Part shown: piece after piece, positions 15,405-22,367 of the stretch
Layout of the letters: each line of letters opens with the position of its first letter
Position numbering within the stretch: position 1 is the first letter of the stretch
Assembly: GCF_004328625.1 (NCBI RefSeq)
Contig: NZ_CP032229.1
Coordinates: 5,828,001 to 5,892,000, forward strand
Origin: Streptomyces seoulensis
Lineage (GTDB): Bacteria > Actinomycetota > Actinomycetes > Streptomycetales > Streptomycetaceae
Reading direction: 5' to 3'
Length of the DNA stretch: 64,000 bases
Translations under genes and position numbers: made by a program
The notes under the pieces: generated by a model
What the model was told of the DNA's origin: nothing
Databases searched by the model: none
Seen by the model: the letters and a program-made list of their open reading frames with translations, nothing else

Positions 15405-18380
15405 GTGACCCGCCTGGGCAGCGCAGACAGCCGACGGCACTACGCGACCACCCCGCGTCTCATCGAGATGCTGGACGCGATCTTCCAGGCGTTCCGGCGC
15501 CGCAGCCCCATGGCACTGCCGGAGTTCGTGCTGTACGCGGACGGCGGGTCACCGGAGGGCGACGAGGCCGTACGCGGCAGCCTCGCCGAGCTGCGACAGG
15601 AACTGCGGTCGCGGGGCGTGCCGTTCGCCGCCGTCCGGCAGTCCGCGCTCGTCGACCCCACCGACGGCGGCAGCCCGATGGTGCGCGCCCTGCGGGTCGT
15701 CCAGGCACTCGGCGGCAAGCCCGCCCGCTCCGGGGGCGAGCCGTACGTGGAGCCGCACGCCTGGCGCGGCGGCCGACGCCAGTACGGCCAGTACTCCTTC
15801 CCGCGCAGCGAGCTGCTCCTCGCCATAGAGAACGTCGTACGGGAGGCCGGCCCCGACACCGAGCCGGACGAGCTGCTGCACGGGCTGAACCGCACCGGCT
15901 GGCGGCCCGGCGGCATCCAGTGGACGGCCAGGCTGCGCGACGCCGCCACCGACGCCTCCCGTACCGTCCCCGCCCTGCTCATCGCGGTCGTCGCGGTGCT
16001 CATCACCGACAAACCCTGGTACGTGACGCTGCTGTTCCTCGCCGTGGTGATGGCCGCGCTGCTGGCGCTGAGCATCCTGCCGGGACGCGCGCCGGTGTTC
16101 CTCGGACTGCGCCGCGAGGTCCGCTGGTTCCTCAGCACCACCTACCTCAACCAGGGCCCGCGCGCCGACCGGGGCGAGGGCCTCACCTGGCGCCTGCTGC
16201 GGCTCTGGCCGCCGGGTGCGGTACGCCAGCGGGTCGCCGCCGTGGCGCGGGACATCCAGGACGGCGGCCTGCTCGACGAGCACCGCACCGGCAGCGGCGA
16301 CGAGGACGCCCAGCGCCGCCACCTCCAGCTGCGGGTACACGCCCTGCGCGAGGACCTGCGCGACGCGCACCGCGCCTGGTCACTGGACCTGCGCGGACGC
16401 AAGCGCCCCACCCCGCCGGTACTCGTCCTGCCCGACGCCACCGCCGACAACGGCCTGATCGAACTCCTGCGCGCCATCAGCGACATCCGCAGCATCCGCA
16501 GCGAACTCGACCCCCTGCTCGTCATCGCCGCCGTACGGCACGAGGACATCGGCCTGCTCCAGCGCAGCTACGCGGCCGAGCCCGCCGCGAGCCACCTCCA
16601 CGGCTCCGGCGCCGACCTGCCCGCCTGGTACGCGAGCTGGAACCGCGCCCGCCGGGTCACCCAGTCGCCCAGCCTGGAGGGCAGCACCCTGCCGTGGGTG
16701 CTGCGGGTACCGCTGCCGGAGGGGCTGCTGCTCCACCCCGACCTCGGCGTGGGCTCCCCGCGCCTCTCCCGGCTGTCCACCGGGCGCCCCCGCTGGACCT
16801 GGCTGTGGTCGCTGCCCGCGCTGGCCCTCGTCCTCGCCGCCACCGGGCTCGGGCTCGGCGTCCGCGACCACCGGCTGACCAGCCAGTACTGCTCCAGCGA
16901 CCTGCGCGGCGCCAACCAGGACACCCGGCGGGTCGAGACACCCGGCGGCAAGGGCCCCGAGTGCGTCGGCGTGGCGACCGGCGGGGTCACCTTCCCCGTC
17001 GCCCGGCAGCTCCAGGAACTGATCCGCCAGGAGAACGCGTCGATCGGCAACAGCGACTACGTCACGCTGGTCTACGCGGGTCCACTCAGCGGACCCGACC
17101 CGGAGGGCAAGAACGACGACCAACTGGTCAAGGGATTCGAGGAGTTGCGCGGCGCCTACATCGCCCAGCACGCCAACAACGCCTCCCAGCCGGTGAAGCT
17201 GCGCCTGCTGGTCGCCAACGGCGGTACGGACATGGCGAGTCAGGCCACGATGGCCGAGCGGATCGTGGAGGTGGCACGGCGGGACCGTACGATCGTCGGC
17301 GTGGTCGGCATCGGCCGCGACATGACCGACACCGACAAGGTGCTGGAGACCCTGCGGCAGGCCGAACTCCCCGTGGTCTCCGGCACCAACTCCGGTACCT
17401 GGCTGCTCGACAAGCCCAACTTCTTCAACCTGGCCGCCACCGACCAGTGGCAGGTACGGCAACTCCGCCTGCTTGCCCAGCAGTTGCGCGCGCCCGGCAC
17501 CCACGGCTACGGCACCGCCGGCCGTGCCGTCGTCCTCGGCCGCAGCCCCGTCACCCACGACCGCTACACCCGCGAGCAGATGGACCACGGCGCCCGGATG
17601 CTCACCGACGTGGGCTACCGGGTCGACCGGCTGGAACGGTACGGACTGAGCAACGGCCGCCCGGTGCTCGGCCGCCAGGTCGGCCAGATCTGCCAGGAGG
17701 GCGAGGTGCCCCGGGTCGTCTACTTCGCCGGCCGCACCGAGGACGTCAACGCCCTGATGGACGGCATCACTTCCGAACCCGGCTGCAACGGCAAGCAGAT
17801 CGCGGTCCTCGCCGGGGACGACCTCTCCCAGGCCGGCTTCGACTCCGAGCGCAGCAGCGTCGCCGCCAACGTCACCCTCTACCACCTCGTCCTCACCGCC
17901 CCCGGCACCAAGAACCAGGGCACCATCTTCGTCAACAACCTGCGCAAACTCGGCCCCGACCAGGAGAAGATCCTCGGCCTGAGCGCGGCGACCCCGCAGA
18001 CCGACAGCGCCCTCAGCGACGGGCAGACCATGCTGATGCACGACGCCACCGAGGTGCTCTACCGCGCCGCGACCGGCGACGGACGCCCGCGCGGCCGGGC
18101 CGAGGCGTGGTCCGGTCTGCTGCGCACCAACATCGACAACCTCGCCACCGGCCGTGTCGACTTCACCGCCGTCACCCAGGACAACGCCCACGACCAGGGC
18201 CTCGAACCCGGCACCCGCGACAACTACGCCATCTCCCTGGTCCGCGTCGCCAACACCGGCGGCGCCCACTACGACCGCACCGTCCTCTGCTCCCGCCGCG
18301 CGGGCGACCGGCGCCCCTTGACGGAGAAGGAGTGCGACGTGAACCGCAAAGCGCCGTCGTCCCCGCAGCCGCGCCCCTAG
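15405..18380 (+). CDS. Membrane receptor-like protein with extracellular type-1 periplasmic-binding domain
   Basis: 991 residues from a GTG preceded by GAGGAG at 15390-15395. Predicted layout: a cytoplasmic region 1-185, two adjacent helices at about 187-226, a second cytoplasmic region 227-462, a third helix at about 463-486, then a roughly 500-residue extracytoplasmic part. From about residue 530 this reads like a branched-chain amino-acid-type (type-1) periplasmic-binding protein (VTLVYAGPLSGP, VVGVVGIGRDMTDTDKVLETL, LPVVSGTNSGTWL). No ABC permease or ATPase gene is adjacent, so it is more likely a ligand sensor than a transporter part. Similar proteins exist in Streptomyces but I know no assigned function. 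An IS element lies directly after its stop codon, which is part of the target site. Confidence 0.7.
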   Translation: MTRLGSADSRRHYATTPRLIEMLDAIFQAFRRRSPMALPEFVLYADGGSPEGDEAVRGSLAELRQELRSRGVPFAAVRQSALVDPTDGGSPMVRALRVVQALGGKPARSGGEPYVEPHAWRGGRRQYGQYSFPRSELLLAIENVVREAGPDTEPDELLHGLNRTGWRPGGIQWTARLRDAATDASRTVPALLIAVVAVLITDKPWYVTLLFLAVVMAALLALSILPGRAPVFLGLRREVRWFLSTTYLNQGPRADRGEGLTWRLLRLWPPGAVRQRVAAVARDIQDGGLLDEHRTGSGDEDAQRRHLQLRVHALREDLRDAHRAWSLDLRGRKRPTPPVLVLPDATADNGLIELLRAISDIRSIRSELDPLLVIAAVRHEDIGLLQRSYAAEPAASHLHGSGADLPAWYASWNRARRVTQSPSLEGSTLPWVLRVPLPEGLLLHPDLGVGSPRLSRLSTGRPRWTWLWSLPALALVLAATGLGLGVRDHRLTSQYCSSDLRGANQDTRRVETPGGKGPECVGVATGGVTFPVARQLQELIRQENASIGNSDYVTLVYAGPLSGPDPEGKNDDQLVKGFEELRGAYIAQHANNASQPVKLRLLVANGGTDMASQATMAERIVEVARRDRTIVGVVGIGRDMTDTDKVLETLRQAELPVVSGTNSGTWLLDKPNFFNLAATDQWQVRQLRLLAQQLRAPGTHGYGTAGRAVVLGRSPVTHDRYTREQMDHGARMLTDVGYRVDRLERYGLSNGRPVLGRQVGQICQEGEVPRVVYFAGRTEDVNALMDGITSEPGCNGKQIAVLAGDDLSQAGFDSERSSVAANVTLYHLVLTAPGTKNQGTIFVNNLRKLGPDQEKILGLSAATPQTDSALSDGQTMLMHDATEVLYRAATGDGRPRGRAEAWSGLLRTNIDNLATGRVDFTAVTQDNAHDQGLEPGTRDNYAISLVRVANTGGAHYDRTVLCSRRAGDRRPLTEKECDVNRKAPSSPQPRP

Positions 18381-19227
18381 GGGGTGTCCGGAAAGTCGTT
18401 GAGCCAGAGGCGGAGGCAGGCAAGGGTGACCATGGCCCGGTAGTGAATGGCTCGTTTGTCGTAGCGTGTGGCCAGGGCCCGGTTCTGCTTGAGGCGGCTG
18501 AAGCAGCGCTCGATGACGTTGCGCCGCCGGTAAGCGGCTTTGTCGAGGCGGCAGCGGCTCTCGCCGCGGCGGATGCGTCCGTTGATCTGGTCGATGCGTT
18601 CCGGGATCGCTGCCGCGATGCCGCGTCGTCGCAGGTAGGCGCGGATCTTGCGGGCCGAGTAGCCTTTGTCCGCGACGACGCGGCCGGGCCGGGTGCGCGG
18701 CCGGCCCGGCCCAGGACGCGCGATCTTGATCTGGTCCATGACCGGCTCGAGCTGAGTGCAGTCGTTCACGTTCCCGCCCGTCAGCGTGAACGCCAGGGGC
18801 CGGCCCAGGCCGTCGCAGGCCAGGTGGATCTTGCTGGTCAGGCCGCCCCGCGACCGGCCGAGCGCCTCGCCTTCCCAGGGCCCCCTTTTCGGGCCCCGGC
18901 GGCGTGCTGATGGGCCCGGACCGTGGTCGAGTCCACGCACACAACCGTCCAGTCGACCCGCCCGACGGCGTCGGAGTGCTGCTGGACGTGGGCCAGCAGA
19001 CGGTCCCACGTGCCGTCGGCGGACCAGTTCCGGAACCGTTCGTAGACCGTCTTCCAGGGCCCGTACCGCTCGGGCAGGTCACGCCAGGCAGCCCCGGTGG
19101 ACAGCTTCCACAAGATCCCGTTCACCACCTGCCGCCGGTCCCGACCAGGCCTGCCCATCCGACCCGGCGCCAGCAACGGAGCGATCAACGCCCACGACTC
19201 ATCGGTCAGTTCATGCCTACGCACCAC
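18377..19227 (-). CDS. IS5-family transposase (orfA/orfB, -1 frameshift)
   Basis: Two overlapping frames form one transposase. The first starts at a GTG (19227 or 19224) as VRRHELTDESWALIAPLL, with the DUF4096-type N-terminal domain and the first catalytic Asp in VCVDSTTVRAHQHA; it stops at 18838. The second frame carries KIHLACDGLGRPL, the second Asp in VVADKGYSARK and the catalytic Glu in YRRRNVIERCFSRLK. The frames join across a run of AAAAGGGGG on the coding strand (18881-18889), a typical -1 slippery site. The stop codon TAG is not within the element: its last base comes from the CTAG target duplication. Confidence 0.9.
18381..18398 (+). repeat. IS left terminal inverted repeat
   Basis: 18 bases, identical to the reverse complement of 19247-19264. 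It directly abuts the left CTAG target copy. Confidence 0.93.
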
Positions 19228-19246
19228 GAACGGACCAACGAGCCAC

Positions 19247-19264
19247 CGACTTTCCGGACACCCC
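19247..19264 (-). repeat. IS right terminal inverted repeat
   Basis: 18 bases matching the left end perfectly in inverted orientation. It directly abuts the right CTAG target copy at 19265-19268. Confidence 0.93.
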
Positions 19265-19627
19265 CTAGGGAGTGTCCCTCCGATCGCCCACCTCCGCGCG
19301 GAGCAACCGGCCGGCGAGGGACCGGACGTCGCCCCACACCGGCTCCACGGCCAGCTCATCGGCCCAGAGCCCGGTGCGGGGCGCGTCCTCGGCCTCGGCC
19401 AGCCGCCGCCCGATGGCCCGCACCTCGCGGAGAGTCCCCGGCTCACCCAGCCCGCGCTCCACGAGCCCCTCCCAGATCCGGCAGAGCAGCAGCACCTCCT
19501 CCACGGCGGACCCCGCCTCGACCGCCTGCTCGCCCAGCCACGCCAGCTGATCGTCGAGGTCCGCCGCGAGGAGGGTCATGAAGCGCAGCGCCCAGGTGCG
19601 CAGGTGTGCGTCGCCGAGGTCACTCAC
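19265..19627 (-). CDS. Conserved hypothetical protein downstream of MerR regulator
   Basis: 120 residues, VSDLGDAHLRTWALRFMTLL onward, all-helical in appearance with acidic character. No recognised domain. The GTG start overlaps the MerR stop codon (GTGA), so it is translationally coupled to the regulator and probably acts with it. Its stop codon uses the right-hand CTAG copy made by the IS insertion; before insertion it would have shared that palindrome with the receptor-like gene. Confidence 0.65.
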   Translation of the reverse strand: MSDLGDAHLRTWALRFMTLLAADLDDQLAWLGEQAVEAGSAVEEVLLLCRIWEGLVERGLGEPGTLREVRAIGRRLAEAEDAPRTGLWADELAVEPVWGDVRSLAGRLLRAEVGDRRDTP

Positions 19628-20571
19628 AGGAGCACGGTCGCATCGGGGTCTCCGGCCGCTCCGGCGAGCGCCTCGCGCAGCCACGCCTCGGCCGCGCCCG
19701 GCGTGGGCTCCGGTGGGGCACCCGGCGGGGTCGCCAGCTCGGAGACGACGTCCCAGTAGTGGTCCAGGCGGGGCTCGTCGGCCAGGACGCCGGTCAGCCG
19801 CCGCCGGAAGGCCGCGCTGTCGCGGGCGCCCCCGGCTTCCGCCCAGGCCGCGACGAACCGGTCCAGGGCCTCGCCCCCGGCCGGGGCACGCCCGGCCCGC
19901 AGCGCCGGGTCGGCGAGGTCGTACGCCTCCTTGAGGCCGGCGTAGAGGACGGCCGGGCGAAAGCCGTCGGTGAACCGCTTCGGCGCGGGCGGCCGGTCCA
20001 GGAGGCCCGGCGGGCAGGGCGCCGTGACGATCGCCCGCAGCCGCCCGAAGGCCAGGACGTGCGCCGGGGTGGGGTCGTGCGGTGGCGGGGGTACGGCCGT
20101 GTCGACGATCCCGGCCAGCAGGGGTGCCGGGAGCCGGGCCGGGAAGAGCCACCGGCGCCAGAAGCGGGCGAGGAGGTCGGTGTCGGGCGGGAGCCCCATG
20201 GCACCGATGAGGTCCAGCCGCCGGGCCCGCTCCTCCGGCGGGCAGTCCGCGAGCAGCTGGAGCGCCGCCTCCCGCCAGCGCAGCGCGGCGAGCTGGGGCC
20301 GCAGTTCGCGCAGACGGTCCGCGACCAGTCCCTCCAGTGCGTCGTCCCGCTCCAGCGCCCGGCCCACGTCCGGTACCGGCAGGTCCAGGGTGCGCAGGGA
20401 GCGGATCATCCGCAGCCGGCCCAGCGCTTCCGGGCCGTACCGGCGGTGGCCCCCGGAGCTGCGTCCGGTCTCGGGCAGGAGTCCCTGGTCGGAGTAGAAG
20501 CGGACGGTCTTCACGGTGACGCCCGCCCGCGCCGCCAGTTCCCCGATGCTCCACGACGTCACTCCGGTCAC
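19624..20571 (-). CDS. MerR-family transcriptional regulator
   Basis: 315 residues. The N-terminal winged-helix MerR domain is clear (WSIGELAARAGVTVKTVRFYSDQGLLPETGRSSGGHRRY), followed by a dimerisation helix (about 75-130) and a long C-terminal effector region of about 185 residues with no cysteine metal site, so it is more likely a drug or organic-ligand sensor than a metal sensor. It is divergent from the tandem hydrolase gene, and the intergenic region holds a promoter with the 19-bp spacer typical of MerR control. The downstream hypothetical gene is coupled by a 4-bp overlap. Confidence 0.85.
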   Translation of the reverse strand: MTGVTSWSIGELAARAGVTVKTVRFYSDQGLLPETGRSSGGHRRYGPEALGRLRMIRSLRTLDLPVPDVGRALERDDALEGLVADRLRELRPQLAALRWREAALQLLADCPPEERARRLDLIGAMGLPPDTDLLARFWRRWLFPARLPAPLLAGIVDTAVPPPPHDPTPAHVLAFGRLRAIVTAPCPPGLLDRPPAPKRFTDGFRPAVLYAGLKEAYDLADPALRAGRAPAGGEALDRFVAAWAEAGGARDSAAFRRRLTGVLADEPRLDHYWDVVSELATPPGAPPEPTPGAAEAWLREALAGAAGDPDATVLL

Positions 20572-20574
20572 GCC

Positions 20575-20605
20575 TTGAACCTCCTCCAGGGGGAGTTCCT
20601 ACGGT
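20575..20605 (+). promoter_or_regulatory. MerR-type promoter with 19-bp spacer and dyad
   Basis: -35 TTGAAC (20575-20580) and -10 TACGGT (20600-20605) are separated by 19 bp. The spacer contains an imperfect dyad, GAACCTCC and its near-complement GGGGAGTTC (20577-20598). Overlong spacers with a central dyad are the hallmark of MerR-activated promoters. It would drive the hydrolase gene at 20661. Confidence 0.75.
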
Positions 20606-20660
20606 AGCGGCGCGCGCGGCCGACGACACGGCCGTGCCGGACCGGTGGGAGGAGCCGAGG

Positions 20661-22151
20661 ATGACGACACGGGACACAGGGGCAGAGGCCGCGTTCGTGC
20701 TGGTGCCCGAGGCGCACACGGGGGACTGGGTGTGGGAGCGGGTGGCGGCCGCGCTGCGGCGGGCGGGGGCGCGGGTGCGCTGTGTGGCGCTTCCCGGGGG
20801 TGGTTCCTCCGGTGCGGTCGACCTGGAGACGCATGTCGCGGAGGTGGTCCGCCAGGTCGACGCGGCGGGGGAGCGCGTGGTGCTGGTCGGGCACGGCTAC
20901 GGACTGCTCCCGGCGCTGGGCGCCGCCGACCGGCGCCGGGAGCGGGTGGTCAGGGTCGTCCACCTGGCCGCTGCCGGGCTGCCCGAGGACGGCGACAGCG
21001 CCCTCGACGCACTCCCAGCCCTGCCGCGACCCGTGAACGGCGCGACCGACGTGCCGCCGCCGACGCGCGAGGAATGGCACCGGCTGGGCAGCACCGAGGG
21101 GCTCACCCCCGCCGAACTGGACCAGCTCACCGCCCGCGCCCTCCCGCAGCCCGCCGCCACTCTCACCCAGCCGCTCCGGCTCTCCGACGGCGCCGCCCGC
21201 ATCCCGAGGACCGGCATCCTGTGCCCGGCCGACGGTTCGACCGTCGACCGGCTGCGCTGGATGGTGTCGCTCGGTGCCCCGCGTCTGAGCCTGCTCACCC
21301 GGCCGGGCAACACCTTCCTCGAACTGGCCACCGGGCACTGGCCGATGCTGTCCGAGCCGGACCTGCTGGCCAAGGCGCTGCGGCAGGCGGCGGCGGGCGA
21401 GGGGGAGAGCCTCGCGCTGCCTCCGGGACATGTACCGGACCACCTGCGGCCGTTCGTCCTGCCGGTGCCGGAACGGCCACGGGAGCGCGAGGAGCACGTC
21501 GACCTGTATCTGCCCGACGGCCAACAGCCGCGCCCCGCGATCGTGTTCGTGCACGGCGGCCCGCTGCCGGCCGGAATCCGGCCGACGCCACGCGACTGGC
21601 CGACCTTCACCGGGTACGCCACGCTCGCCGCGCAACTGGGCGCTGTCGGCGTCACGGTGGACCACCGGCTGCACGCGCCGGACGACCTCGCCCGTGCCGC
21701 CGAGGACGTGTCCGCGGCCGTCGGTCTCGTCCGCGCGCATCCCCGGGTCGACGGGGACCGGGTGGCCCTCTGGTTCTTCTCCGGCAGCGGCCCGTTGTCG
21801 GCGCCCTGGCTCTCCGCCCCGCCGCCGTGGCTGCGGTGTCTGGCGGCCAACTACCCCCTGCTGGAACCGCTTCCGGGTCACGGCACGGACGGCGACCGCT
21901 TCCGCCCGGCGGCAGCGGTGCGCGGCGCGGGGGACCTGCCGGTCGTGCTCACCCGCGTCGGCCTGGAGGACCCGATGCACGACGCGAGCGTGCGGAACTT
22001 CCTGGACGCCGCCGACGCGTGCGGCGCCCAGGTGCGGGTCATCTCCGCCCCGCACTGCCACCACGGCTTCGAGACGCTGGACCACACGGCCGAGGCCCGT
22101 ACCGCCGTACAGGACGCGATGCGCCGGGTGCTCGGCAACCTCGAAGCCTGA
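20661..22151 (+). CDS. Tandem alpha/beta-hydrolase fusion
   Basis: 496 residues with two hydrolase-like halves. The first (about 10-250) resembles the EstC/pyrethroid-hydrolase type (AFVLVPEAHTGDWVWERVAAAL), but its nucleophile elbow is G77-H-G79-Y-G81 where serine is expected at 79. The second (about 275-496) resembles dienelactone-hydrolase-type esterases: HGG oxyanion motif in IVFVHGGPLPAG, LWFFSGSGPLSAPW at the elbow and PHCHHGFE with the histidine. The first half probably no longer hydrolyses esters. The start is set by GGAGG at about 20647. It is probably activated by the divergent MerR protein. Confidence 0.75.
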   Translation: MTTRDTGAEAAFVLVPEAHTGDWVWERVAAALRRAGARVRCVALPGGGSSGAVDLETHVAEVVRQVDAAGERVVLVGHGYGLLPALGAADRRRERVVRVVHLAAAGLPEDGDSALDALPALPRPVNGATDVPPPTREEWHRLGSTEGLTPAELDQLTARALPQPAATLTQPLRLSDGAARIPRTGILCPADGSTVDRLRWMVSLGAPRLSLLTRPGNTFLELATGHWPMLSEPDLLAKALRQAAAGEGESLALPPGHVPDHLRPFVLPVPERPREREEHVDLYLPDGQQPRPAIVFVHGGPLPAGIRPTPRDWPTFTGYATLAAQLGAVGVTVDHRLHAPDDLARAAEDVSAAVGLVRAHPRVDGDRVALWFFSGSGPLSAPWLSAPPPWLRCLAANYPLLEPLPGHGTDGDRFRPAAAVRGAGDLPVVLTRVGLEDPMHDASVRNFLDAADACGAQVRVISAPHCHHGFETLDHTAEARTAVQDAMRRVLGNLEA

Positions 22152-22242
22152 TCCGCACTCCCGTGGCCCGAACGGGTCCGGTCACGGCGCCCCGTACCGC
22201 CGCCAAAGGGGCTGCGGTCAAAGCGAGTTCGAGCACCGGGTG

Positions 22243-22284
22243 TTGACAGTTCCGTCACGCGGCCGCACGGTGGGAGCGCTCCCA
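22243..22284 (+). promoter_or_regulatory. Cellulase promoter with perfect CebR-type operator
   Basis: -35 TTGACA (22243-22248) and a -10-like CACGGT (22266-22271) with 17-bp spacing. The perfect 14-bp palindrome TGGGAGCGCTCCCA at 22271-22284 is the known CebR operator of streptomycete cellulase genes, where cellobiose or cello-oligosaccharides release CebR. It overlaps the start of transcription of the GH6-GH12 unit. Confidence 0.9.
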
Positions 22285-22367
22285 AGGTAGGTGTCCGGCC
22301 TCGTGCCGGGCACCGTCAGCGCGATGCCGTACCCCCACCCGCTCACCGTGACCTTCAGGAGACCGGC

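Larger units (their letters stand above)
18381..19264. mobile_element. Intact IS5-family insertion sequence (884 bp)
   Basis: Bounded by 18-bp perfect inverted repeats, GGGGTGTCCGGAAAGTCG at the left end and its complement at the right, and flanked by the 4-bp direct repeat CTAG (18377-18380 and 19265-19268). It encodes a DDE transposase in two frames on the minus strand. Ends, target duplication and all catalytic motifs are intact, so the insertion looks recent and potentially mobile. Subgroup assignment (IS427/IS1031-like) is by recall. Confidence 0.93.

Noticed and set aside
12973..15408. An 811-codon plus-strand frame opposite the bacteriophytochrome gene
   Set aside because: Antisense shadow; Arg/His/Gln-rich with no domains, while the opposite strand encodes a full multi-domain kinase.
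16380..19082. A 900-codon minus-strand frame antisense to the receptor-like gene and running through the IS
   Set aside because: It crosses the IS boundary and the target duplication, which no real gene would; only the transposase part is genuine.
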